A stretch of 36,876 bases of DNA from Zygnema cylindricum (Eukaryota; Streptophyta; Zygnematophyceae; Zygnematales; Zygnemataceae): assembly GCA_037447655.1 (NCBI GenBank), contig JBBHKE010001870.1, positions 22,625 to 59,500 on the forward strand. The letters are read 5' to 3'. Below, one piece after another: positions 1-8,302 of the stretch (positions are counted from its first letter, which is position 1; every line of letters begins with the position of its first letter). The notes under the pieces were generated by a model. The model saw only the letters and a program-made list of their open reading frames with translations, made no database searches and was not told the DNA's origin. Both the position numbers and the translations under genes were made by a program.

Positions 1-13
1 TAAGTTGACGTAC

Positions 14-103
14 TGAGAGAGGGAGAGGGAGAGGGAGTGGGAGAGGGAGAGGGAAAAGGAGAGGGAGAGAAAAAAGGAGAGGGAGAGAAAAAAGGTGAAA
101 GAG
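14..103. repeat. (GGGAGA)n-like microsatellite
   Basis: Purine-only run of GAGAGG/GGGAGA units interrupted by short A runs. It is a simple-sequence repeat at the window's left edge; similar GA-rich tracts occur at 776-844, 1806-1892, 28834-28919 and at the right edge. Confidence 0.9.
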
Positions 104-462
104 GAGTGTGATAAACCCTTGTAGCAATGGGGGTACAGTACCCTTATGTGGCATGAATTGACAGGTACACACACATGAATTGGGAATAATCTGATTCATA
201 CCTCTCTAGAAACCGACAAAGTATTTATAGAATCTTAATTGTTTATCTTAGGGATTTTTTTGTCGTTTTGTGGTTCATGCAGTTGAATTGGGTTTGTGTA
301 CAAACACCGACAAATTTTATTATTCGTCGTTGATATTTAAACCTCGTGTATTTTCGCGTATGTACATACATGAAATATGGACGATTGCGGATATTGGGTA
401 CAATGAGGCAAAATTAGCAACAAATTGAAGGTGAAAAGAGTACTCCCCTGTATATAAGTATA

Positions 463-510
<48 letters not shown>

Positions 511-683
511 TTTTCTCTCTCTGTCTATATACACACGTATATACATACATGTTTTAGTAAGGTTATTATTGGATATTTCACGATTATTATAAGTTGTGCA
601 CATATTTTGGGTGAAACTGATGATAACTTGCTTTGGTTAAGTTAACTTTTTGCAAAAAAAAACATATATATAAAAAAACTAAC
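104..683. other. AT-rich non-coding stretch, probably intron of the glycosyltransferase-like gene
   Basis: No convincing exon was found here. On the minus strand a possible acceptor (TATACAG near 452) is followed by a short open stretch to about 340 with a GT at its end, but neither frame resembles the expected continuation of the gene at 684-1786. The stretch directly follows the GTTAGT donor at 683-678 (minus strand), so it is most simply an intron of that gene. It contains the CT microsatellite at 463-524. Confidence 0.35.
463..524. repeat. (CT)n microsatellite
   Basis: Near-perfect CT dinucleotide run with a few interruptions (TTT, CAC). The arginine/glutamate-rich reading frames it generates on the minus strand are artefacts. 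Confidence 0.95.
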
Positions 684-774
684 CTTTTTCCAAGCAGATG
701 CCATTTTTTTTGACGAAGTAATTCCTTTTCCGGAACTCGTCACAAATCGATATCCGTGTCTTCTAGCATAACCT
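684..774 (-). CDS. Internal exon B of a putative glycosyltransferase-like gene
   Basis: Minus-strand exon bounded by a pyrimidine-rich acceptor (CCCTCCAG before 774) and a GTTAGT donor after 684. Length 91 nt. The two carried-over bases from exon A (1638-1786) complete an Arg codon, and the frame stays open through a Gly-Tyr-Ala-Arg-Arg-His-Gly-Tyr run to Ser-Ala-Trp-Lys-Lys. A pattern of a tryptophan-containing segment, then N-x-x-YA-x-x-HGY, then a downstream SxW-x-K is reminiscent of nucleotide-diphospho-sugar transferase families in plants and protists, where a DxD metal site would follow in a later exon. That site is not in this window. Family assignment is an inference from motif style only; the exon call itself rests on splice signals and phase. 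Confidence 0.55.
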
Positions 775-775
775 C

Positions 776-805
776 TGGAGGGAGGGAGGGAGGGAGAGAG
801 GGAGA

Positions 806-844
<39 letters not shown>
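776..844. repeat. (GGGA)n/(GA)n microsatellite
   Basis: GGGAGGGAGGGA grading into a perfect GA run. On the minus strand this is a pure pyrimidine tract lying immediately 5' of the exon B acceptor, so it may double as the polypyrimidine tract of that intron. Confidence 0.92.
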
Positions 845-849
<5 letters not shown>

Positions 850-1330
850 GAGAGAGAAAACAAGCAAGAAGGAAAGGTAAAGAAGGAAAAAAAAACAAAT
901 TTATGTTGAAAATATGAAAAAAAAATTGGTGGTTTTAGCAAATAATTAAATAAATAAATAAAGTGGATTGCTTCTCCTCTTTAGTTATTATTTGTTTTAT
1001 TAATTCGGATGGAATAAGATTTCCTTAAAAAAGGGACAAAAAATAGAAAGAGTCAAAAAAAAATCAGTTTAGAAAAATAGAACAGTAGAAAAATAAAATA
1101 AACAAAATTAAAGACAAGAAACACGAAATACAAAACAGACACAAAACAAATGAAGCCAGAAATGAAAAGGAAAAAAATTATAAAAGTACAAAGTTTTACA
1201 AACGCGTTACGGAACAAAAAACAAAATACATAAAAAAGAACAAAAGCCAAAAAACAAACCAAAACCCAAAGTCCAAAAAAAAAAAAAAGAAAAAAAAAAA
1301 AAACATCATACAAAACACAAAGCAGATAAC

Positions 1331-1630
1331 AAACTTTTCAAAATTCAAAGAACCAAAAAATCAAAAATCCCAAAAATCCCAAAAATCCCAAAAATCCCAA
1401 AAATCCGAAATCCGGTATTTGAAATCCGAAACGAAATTCGAAAATCCAAAAATTTCAAAATTTCAAAATTTCAAAACTCTAAAACTTCAAAACTTTTAAA
1501 ACTTCAAAAAGTTCAAAAACCCAAAAATCAAAAAATCCAAAAATCCAAAAGTTTAAAAATGTAGAAATCCAAAAATTTCAAAAATTCAAAAAATTTAAAA
1601 AATTCCAAAAATTCCAAAAATTCAAAAATA
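1331..1630. repeat. Degenerate short tandem repeat of A-tracts
   Basis: About 300 bp of A4-A6 runs separated by TCC, TTTC or CTT spacers, including five near-identical CCCAAAAAT units around 1363-1405. The period drifts from 9 to 11 bp. A-tracts in phase with the helix are known to curve DNA; curvature here is an inference. It lies inside the intron between exons A and B. Confidence 0.75.
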
Positions 1631-1637
1631 AACTTAC

Positions 1638-1786
1638 CGATTAATAATTCTTGTAGAGATCCAATAAGGAAGTTTCAATTTTCCATTTTCAAAAGATTCA
1701 AGCCCTTTGTACCCCAAACTTCTATCGTCCATTTGAAGAATGCAACCATTTTCATTTCCAAAGTTATCGGTGTTCTTTCGTCTTAT
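1638..1786 (-). CDS. Internal exon A of a putative glycosyltransferase-like gene
   Basis: Minus-strand exon of 149 nt: acceptor TCTTATCAG before 1786 and a textbook GTAAGT donor after 1638. It reads open for 49 codons plus two bases, with IRRKN at its start, CILQMDDRSLG in the middle and LPYWISTRIIN at the end. The split codon is completed by exon B, and the two exons together give 80 uninterrupted codons. A hydrophobic-QxDDR segment followed by YWxxS...N is seen at the N-terminal side of some nucleotide-sugar transferase-like proteins, which is the basis of the tentative function. The first exon would lie to the right and was not identified. Confidence 0.6.
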
Positions 1787-1805
1787 CTGATAAGAAAAAA
1801 TAATA

Positions 1806-1892
1806 ATGGGAAAGGAGAGGGGGGAAGGAGAGGGAGAGGGGAAGGGAGAGAGAGGGGAAGGGGAGAGACAGGGGAGGGGGAGAGAGAAAGAT
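1806..1892. repeat. G-rich purine microsatellite
   Basis: GGGGA/GGGAGA-type purine repeat with several runs of three to five G. The runs are close enough to form a G-quadruplex on the plus strand; that is an inference. Confidence 0.88.
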
Positions 1893-2145
1893 TTCCAAAG
1901 ATAAACATTTTTGTGGGCTTTTTTTTGTTTTTTTATTTTTAATTTTGGTTCCAAAAGATGTCTTTTTTTTTTTTTAATTGGTCTCCTCTGCCACCCAAAT
2001 ACTAATAACATGAACTAACAATAATAATAATAAACTATAAAAAACTTAAAACAACAATAAAAATTAATAGAAAATTGCAAATTTTCCATCTATCTTCGTG
2101 ACAGATTTCAGAAATTGTCAACAATCCGAAAACCGGAAACAAAAA

Positions 2146-2146
<1 letters not shown>

Positions 2147-2176
<30 letters not shown>
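2147..2176. repeat. (AAT)n microsatellite
   Basis: Perfect AAT trinucleotide run. The isoleucine-rich frame it produces on the minus strand is not regarded as protein. Confidence 0.95.
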
Positions 2177-2180
<4 letters not shown>

Positions 2181-3080
2181 TTTCAAATATTGTGTTTTTT
2201 TTTTTTGTATTTTGTGTTTCTTTTTTCAATTTCGAAATGTTTAATTTTACATAATTCCAGGAAATAACTTGCTCCAAATGGCCCAAAATTTGCAAATAAT
2301 TTATAGCTGAAAAATTTCCAACTTTTAAATTAAAACGCGGTAAATTTCTTTGCAATAATTGATATTTATTTGTGTAATTATTCATTGGTATTTATTTATT
2401 TTGATTATTTATTTATTTAATCATTAAGTATTACTGTTATTTTATTTCCTGCTACAAAACTCATTCATACCAGAAGACGCCAAAATTTGCTACATGTTCC
2501 ATAAAAAAGGTTAAAAAAAAAAAAAAAAAAAAAAAAAACTTGTTTTTCTTTCAAAATAACCTAAAAAAAAAAATCTAAAATTTCCAGAAACCCCGAAATC
2601 CTCCCGGATTCCCCCATCCTCTCTTAAAACCTTCCAGTTTTTTCCCTCCACTGAAAAAAAAAAAAAAAAAAAAACCCAAAAAAACCCCAGCTATTTTGTC
2701 GTTTTGTGCCCACCTGTCCTGTCGTTTTGTGCCCCTCCCTCTCCGGATTCCCCAACATTTCCTCCACATTCGACACCCACAGCTCGCCACTTCCTGCCAC
2801 GTGGCGCCCCTCAGAGCTTGACAGGTGGCAACTGAAAGTTACAGTTACGGTTACCGTCACCAGCAACAGTTTCCGTACAGCGGAGCCGACCGGGAAAACC
2901 ATCTTTCCTTTTTTCAGTCCCGCATGCATCCAAAAAAAAAAACAAAAAAAAAAAAAAAAAAAAGAAAGAAAGAAAGGAAGAAAAGCAAACTAAACAAATC
3001 GATGAATAAAGGTGAATCGAAGCTGCTGAGCTGGACCATTAGCGACATTCGTATTTTTCAATCCGTACAGAAATACATAA

Positions 3081-3089
<9 letters not shown>

Positions 3090-3150
<61 letters not shown>
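3090..3150. repeat. (TA)n microsatellite
   Basis: Perfect TA run of about 30 units, preceded by poly-A. It can extrude as a cruciform and is likely length-variable. Confidence 0.97.
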
Positions 3151-3152
<2 letters not shown>

Positions 3153-3189
3153 GTACGAAAAACAGGAAGCGACCTTCGGTCAGCATTGC

Positions 3190-3211
3190 TACAGTACAGT
3201 ACTGTACTGTA
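3190..3211. repeat. 22-bp perfect palindrome of GTAC/ACTG units
   Basis: The sequence from TACAGTACAGT to its exact complement is a 22-bp perfect inverted repeat with no spacer. TACAGTACA is also the terminal motif of both TA-flanked MITE families in this window (4174-4725, 4728-4956), so this may be two abutting MITE ends or an excision remnant. Confidence 0.8.
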
Positions 3212-3330
3212 CAGACCGGGAGATTTGTCCTTTTATTAATTCGTACAGAAATACGGCCAAAAAAAATAAAAAATTTATGCACGTTCGGTGGGAAAAGTAC
3301 AAACCTGAAGATCCTCCAACCGGATTATTA

Positions 3331-4035
3331 GGGCAAGGTTCCATTAGGGAAAAAATGACGTTGTCTACTGAAAGCCGTACTGTTTCGTAAAGTGCCGTAC
3401 CAAAAAAAATAAAATGTCAGAAAAACAAGGCTACTGAATGAGGGATTTGATTCTCCATGTTTATGGGTGTTAATGTGGGCCGTCGGATGCATAATCGGAT
3501 ATGACATCGTCTGACACTTTCAGTTCGCAACAAGTGACCCCGAGTAGGTCAATTCTCAGCGCCTGAACGAATTGCATCGTGCCTCGTGGAAAAGTGAACA
3601 AATATCTACGATGACCGCGCGACCAGGTGGGTACACGTCGCACATGACATGTGCCTTCCGCCAGGGAGGATTCGAGGCCACCGGAAGCCGCAAGAAAATC
3701 TTTGACGGAGGATATTGTTTCACGCGTCTGTCGCCATCCACTAACCATTCTGACATTTTCGTACGTTTTTACAAATCCTAAGTTTCGTCCGCTCGTACAA
3801 ATTTTATTCAATACGTCGTACGAGTCACTTTTTACCTTAGTTGATAAAAATGTGTGGTCGCAACTTGCTTTCAAAGATTCTGTAAAGATTACCAGAATCA
3901 CGTTCATCTACGACGTGGACCAATAAAACTGTGCTACGCAAATAAAATGTCGGTTACTGACCCGACACAATGGAACGGTCGCTTCAGTAAACGAATTTTC
4001 GACGTTTACTGAGACCGCCTAATGGAACAACGCTC
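3331..4035 (+). mobile_element. PIF/Harbinger-like non-autonomous DNA transposon, copy 1
   Basis: A 705-bp repeat that recurs in inverted orientation at 18563-19248 (plus 12103-12110). Similarity runs along the whole length with scattered mismatches. Terminal inverted repeats: the left end begins GGGCAAGGTTCCATTAGG and the right end, read inward on the minus strand, begins GAGCGTTGTTCCATTAGG. Flanks are TTA (3328-3330) and TAA (4036-4038), the TWA target type of PIF/Harbinger elements; in copy 2 both flanks are TAA. No transposase signature is seen. Small open frames inside (for example on the minus strand at 3470-3907) are not conserved between the copies and I do not regard them as genes. 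Confidence 0.75.
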
Positions 4036-4173
4036 TAAATTTCAAAATCGGTCAATCGAACGCCAGATATGAGGAAACTATCTGAACCGTCCGATTACCA
4101 GCATTCGGTGCCCTAGAAACGAACCGTTGATTAGTTTGATAATGATGTTAACGACCAGTACGGATATAGAGTA

Positions 4174-4725
4174 CAGTACAACCGCCAATCGCTATTAGCG
4201 TACAGGTTTCTTTAGCGTACAGGAATAATTACAGTGATTTACGCTAATTAGGAATATGAAAAATGTCAAATAAAACATACATTCTAATTGTTTAGTAATG
4301 CTAATTTGGGTATTTGAAAAAAAAATATGTCGGTCGCAAACATGCTTACACTAATATAGGAATTGTAAAAAACCTGACAAATCGTACACAAATCGTACGT
4401 TCACACAGTCGAAACGTGGTTGTTGGACGAATATGTGCGAATGTGATATTTGACAGCCCGCTTTTGTCCCCTTTTTAGAGCGCATATTCTCATGCGTCCG
4501 CTGTTACTAAAACTCATTAATTACACTTTTTCACTTAAAAAGGTACGATTTTGTACGGTCTAACACTGACCGTATGCCACACTATTTAAAAGACAACGTA
4601 CTTTCATTATGTACGGTACTTGGAAAAAAACCACAAATGGCGTAAAGAAAAAAACAGAAAAATCTGAAAAAAAAAGCAGGACGGAATTAGTATACATTAC
4701 GCTAATAGCGATTGGCAGTGTACTG
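4174..4725. mobile_element. TA-flanked MITE, family B
   Basis: A 552-bp element with inverted ends of about 28 bp: CAGTACAACCGCCAATCG followed by CTATTAGCGTA on the left, matched in inverse by TACGCTAATAGCGATTGG then CAGTGTACTG on the right. It is flanked by TA at 4172-4173 and 4726-4727. CAGT termini with a TA duplication are the signature of the Tc1/mariner superfamily. No coding potential is seen inside, so it is non-autonomous. Confidence 0.75.
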
Positions 4726-4727
4726 TA

Positions 4728-4956
4728 CAGCACACCGTGTATCGCTAATTAGGGTTAATATTTTTTTTGCCGCTTAAAACAACTTTTCTCCGTACACACA
4801 TGTCCGATTGTGAATCTGACGGTTACGATTGAAAGGTAAGATTCTCAGCTTCTGATTGGCTGTTAAAAAATGAATATCGTACAAGTGTGTACGGAGAAAA
4901 GATGTTTTTAAGTGGCGAAAAACTTATTAACCCTAAAAGCGATACACGGTTTACTG
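4728..4956. mobile_element. Mariner-like fold-back MITE, family A, copy 1
   Basis: A 229-bp element with long inverted arms: CAGCACACCGTGTATCGC at the left and its inverse GCGATACACGGTTTACTG at the right, the arm homology extending to the TCCGTACACA/TGTGTACGGA blocks. TA flanks lie at 4726-4727 (shared with the family B element to the left) and 4957-4958. It is homologous to 32746-32972 and to the split copy starting at 5208. Its ends share CAGTACA with family B, so one transposase may mobilise both; that is an inference. Confidence 0.8.
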
Positions 4957-5207
4957 TACTGTAACGAACCTAAACTGTACCATAGCACTAAACTGGCCAC
5001 TGTTACTAGAGTTGACAAACCTAATTCGTTCGCGACTTAATTTGGCTGAAAATTTTAAAAGCACTATTCAAGGTAGCGGATTACCATCTGCCACGTGGCC
5101 TTAAACTAAATTAGCATAATAGATTTTAATTTCGCAGAAACATCATAAATAACGGTGGGCAGTAAGCGGTTACATTAAGGACAGGATATATATTTTATAA
5201 CTATGTA

Positions 5208-5382
5208 CACTACACCTTGTGTCGCTATTAGTGTTAATAACTTTTCTACCAATTAAAACATTTTTTATCCATACACTCTTGACCGATTTTCAGTTTGACA
5301 CCGCCAATTGAAAGCTGAGAATCCTACCTTTCAACCGCAATCGTCAGATACACAATTCGACAAGTGTGTACGTAGAACATAT
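5208..5382. mobile_element. Mariner-like MITE family A, copy 3, left piece
   Basis: Starts after TA (5206-5207) with CACTACACCTTGTGTCGC and is homologous to the first 175 bp of 32746-32972. It is cut off by retrotransposon E1 at 5383; the last five bases, CATAT, are the E1 target duplication, repeated at 12066-12070. The rest of this copy is at 12071-12102 and 19252-19271. The three pieces sum to 227 bp. Confidence 0.82.
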
Positions 5383-6420
5383 TGCAATTCTGTGTCCTCC
5401 ATTGGACTACAGAATACAGGAAGCCTCTAGATAGTTGTTAACTAGCCCACTTTAACCCACAGCCACTGCTGGCCAGGTAATCAAGCTGACAATCTGAATG
5501 CACCCCTGTGCAGCCTGGACTCCCCTGAGTCCGTAGGAAAAAGAATCTCTGAAAACGCCCAACCAGGCGATAAGTTATGAGGCAGTAAAAATGCCAATTT
5601 GTACAAACTCTCAAAGGGAGAGGTGACTACCTACCAAAATTTTCTAAGTCCTGATTCTCTCTAATAACTTCTATCTATTGAAGTACGGACCAATCAGATT
5701 ACTGTACCGTACAAAAAGTACTACTGCCGGTGTACCTTTTGTACGGCCTATGTACGACACGGCTATTAAGCGGACGCGTGTCCGCATTTCACTCGTCCGT
5801 ACGTTCCTCGGAATTCCTATGACCGAATGTCATCTTTCCACGTGGCTCCAAGTCATGCCACGTCACAAAACGCCAAAGTGACCACTCCGGGATTTCGGCG
5901 ATGATGTGCGTCGTTGGATTTTTTGCGAAACGAAATCTTAGCCGTAAAAAATACTAACGCGGCATTTGTTTCGCTGTCGAAACAAAATGCGTGGTATCCG
6001 TTTTGAATTACTATCGTACAACGTACTTTCTCAAACTGAATCTATGTACGCCATAAACAGTTGTAGTTAAATGGATTTAATTCACCCGAATTATATATAT
6101 ATATCTATCACATACCATAGTACTTAGCATTAGTTCTAGTCTATTAGGATAAAGCTGACCACTACCGGCCAACTTAACGAACTCTAGGTACCGGGATCAA
6201 ATCTCTAGTCCGTCAAGTATATTTTTAGTAACCTACTAAAAATAGCTGCCTGTTGAACTAAGGCAGCCATGGATCAACCACCCTCTCTAACCTTTAGTGA
6301 CTACAACAAGTATGGGGGCTTGAGAGCGGAGGTGGAGGCAGGCTGTCCGTCCTTTTCTTTTCCTTTTATAAAAACATATTTAAACCAAGAAAATACTCTA
6401 GAAATCTATAAATTTCAACA
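5383..6420 (-). repeat. E1 3' LTR
   Basis: On the plus strand it runs from TGCAATTCTGTG to ATTTCAACA (TG...CA). It matches 10821-11857 end to end. It holds a stem-loop (ATTCTGT 5387-5393 with ACAGAAT 5409-5415), a cluster of CGTAC/GTACGG motifs (about 5680-5760), CCACGTGG (near 5838), a hairpin GCATTTGTTTCG/CGAAACAAAATGC (5963-5990) and a B-box-like GATCAAATC (near 6195). Confidence 0.95.
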
Positions 6421-6433
6421 CTCCCCTTATTTT
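6421..6433 (-). promoter_or_regulatory. E1 polypurine tract
   Basis: On the minus strand AAAATAAGGGGAG lies directly before the 3' LTR and directly after the pol stop codon (TAG, 6436-6434). This is the position and composition of a plus-strand primer. The same tract occurs at 13159-13171 in E2 and 19802-19814 in the plus-strand relative. Confidence 0.88.
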
Positions 6434-8275
6434 CTAGTCTAATTTTAATTTTTCTTTCAACCCGCATTTTTCCCGACAATATTTTAATTTAGGAGAGGGC
6501 ACAGGTTTGGTCATCATGTCAGCCACCATTTCTTCATCAGGTCTATAGACAAGATTTAAAATTTTATTTTCAACTTTTTCTCTTACGAAGCTTAATCTTA
6601 TGTCCATATGTTTTGCTTTGAAATGGTGTTTTGGATTGGCTGAAATTGCGATTGCAGCTTGATTATCACAAAAGATTTCATGCTCTCCCTCTTTCATATA
6701 TCCCAGTTCTTGCAATAATGACTTCACCCACATTAGGTCTTTTACAGCATAACAAGACGCCATATACTCTGCCTCCATAGTAGACTGAGTGACCACCTTT
6801 TGTTGCTTACTCCTCCAACAGCAAGCACTTTCCCCCACATACAAAACATATCCAGAAGTGCATCTTCTCAAAGATGCATCCCCATAACTGGCATCACTCC
6901 AAGTGGTGATATCAGTGTGCTCCCCTCCCAAATGCAACCATAATTCTCTAGTTCCAACCAGATATCTCATGACTCTCTTGGCTGCCTCCCAATCTCTCTT
7001 TTTAGGATCGTTGAGACTCCTACTGAGGACTCCTACTGCTGCTGCTATGTCTGGCCATGTATAGTTCATAAAGTAGATCAAACTTCCTACGACCTGTCTG
7101 TAAGGAATATACTTCATAAACTCTCTCTCCTCTGGACTCATCTGATCATCTAAGATTATCACTCCTCCTTCTACACTCCCATTACTTACTTTTTTCAAGG
7201 CCATGGGAGTGGTACAGCTATTAGCTTTCTCAATTTGAAATTTCTCAAGCATATTTCCTATTGCTTCTTTCCGAGTGAGTCTTATGATCTTTTTACCCCT
7301 ATCTCTTTCCATTTGAATTCCCAAAATATATCTTGCCTCCCCTAAATCTTTCATGTCAAATCTGCTTCTAAGATCTTTCTTCAACTTATTGATCTTTTCC
7401 AAAGACTTACTTAACACCAAGAGATCATCCACATAAATTGCAATAAAGACCACACCATTCTCATCCTCAAACATATAGATAGAATGGTCAGAGCTGATCT
7501 TGATATATCCTAGACCAGTAAGAAACTCATCTAGTTTCTTATTCCACTGTCGTGGAGCCTGCTTTAGTCCATATAAGGATTTTATGAGCCTGCAGACTTT
7601 ACTCTCTTCTCCATTCTCCACAAATCCCTCTGGTTGCCTCATGAAGATTTCTTCCTCTAACTCACCATTGAGGAAGGCGGTCTTAATGTCCATCTGATGA
7701 ATTTCCATGTCTTCCGCTGTTGCAGGATTGAGGAGAATCCTGACTGATAAGAAACAAACAACTGGGGCGAATGTCTCCTCATAGTCAATCCCCTCCTTTT
7801 GGGTGAAACCCTTTGCCACCAAACGAGCCTTATATCTTTCGATGGTATTGTCAGTGTTTAGTTTTAGTTTAAAGACCCATTTACACCCAATAGGTTTTCT
7901 GTTTGGAGGGCAATCCGCTAGTTCCTAGGTATTTGCTTCCATGATGGAAGCCATTTCATCATTTATGGCCCTGATCCATCTGTCCTTTTTTGGACTGTTC
8001 ACTGCCTCCAAGTATGACTGAGGCTCATCAGGATGTGATAGCTTAGTTACCTTATGAGCCGCCTCCAAGTATGACTGAGGCTCATGAGGATGTGATAGCT
8101 TAGTTACCTTATGAGCCGCCTGTTTCTCTTGTAGCCTTTTGCTGCTCCTTCTCCCCCTTTCAAATTCCGAAGCTGGAATAGAGGGAAGTCTTGGGTTCCT
8201 CTTTAGTGTCTCATTAGCTCCCCTATTCATGGAAGATAGTTCCGATTCCTCCTCTTCTGTCTCCTCAAAATCCAT
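6434..8275 (-). pseudogene. E1 reverse transcriptase-RNase H region of pol
   Basis: From 7822 to the TAG at 6434 a 462-codon frame is open. It carries the copia RT signatures KGFTQKEGIDYEETFAPVV, IHQMDIKTAFLNGELEEE, SLYGLKQAPRQW and the catalytic YVDDLL, then the RNase H part with TWSDASYGD, the STMEAEY motif, DNQAAI and KHMDIR. The upstream linker (8275-7925) contains a 57-bp tandem duplication (8004-8060/8061-8117) that gives two copies of a 19-residue unit. Breaks: a TAG where a Trp is expected at about 7925, and a TGA at about 8300 that separates the linker from integrase. The terminal stop abuts the polypurine tract. Confidence 0.95.
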
Positions 8276-8302
8276 GGGAATATGTGGGGTATCTGGTAGC
8301 TC

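Larger units (their letters stand above)
775..1637 (-). other. Intron between exons A and B, holding microsatellite and phased A-tracts
   Basis: The 863-nt interval starts (minus strand) with GTAAGT directly after 1638 and ends with a polypyrimidine tract made by the GA repeat at 776-844 plus CAG. The body is very A/T-biased with regularly spaced A runs at 1331-1630. No other coding signal was seen. Confidence 0.6.
1787..3327. other. Upstream part of the glycosyltransferase-like gene: simple repeats and a GC-rich island
   Basis: Mostly low-complexity DNA: G-rich repeat 1806-1892, (AAT)n 2147-2176, poly-A 2513-2539 and 2655-2674, A-rich 2932-2962 and (TA)n 3090-3150. A GC-richer island at about 2700-2900 contains a CACGTGGC G-box core (near 2797) and on the minus strand an open frame beginning ATGCATGCGGG (near 2929) with a hydrophobic stretch. 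It could be the promoter, 5' UTR or first exon of the gene whose exons lie to the left. I could not join it to exon A by splice signals, so it is not called as coding. Confidence 0.35.

Noticed and set aside
320-603. Arg/Glu-rich minus-strand proteins
   Set aside because: Translation of a CT microsatellite; no exon evidence beyond weak splice-like dinucleotides.
3470-3926. Open frames of 70-145 codons on both strands inside the PIF-like element
   Set aside because: They are not kept in frame in the second copy (18563-19248) and show no domain; the sequence is a non-autonomous transposon.
5391-5400. E1 LTR starting at TGTGTCC (5391/10829)
   Set aside because: Homology between the LTRs extends 8 bp further to TGCAATT (5383/10821), which directly abuts the primer-binding site and gives a perfect 5-bp target duplication.
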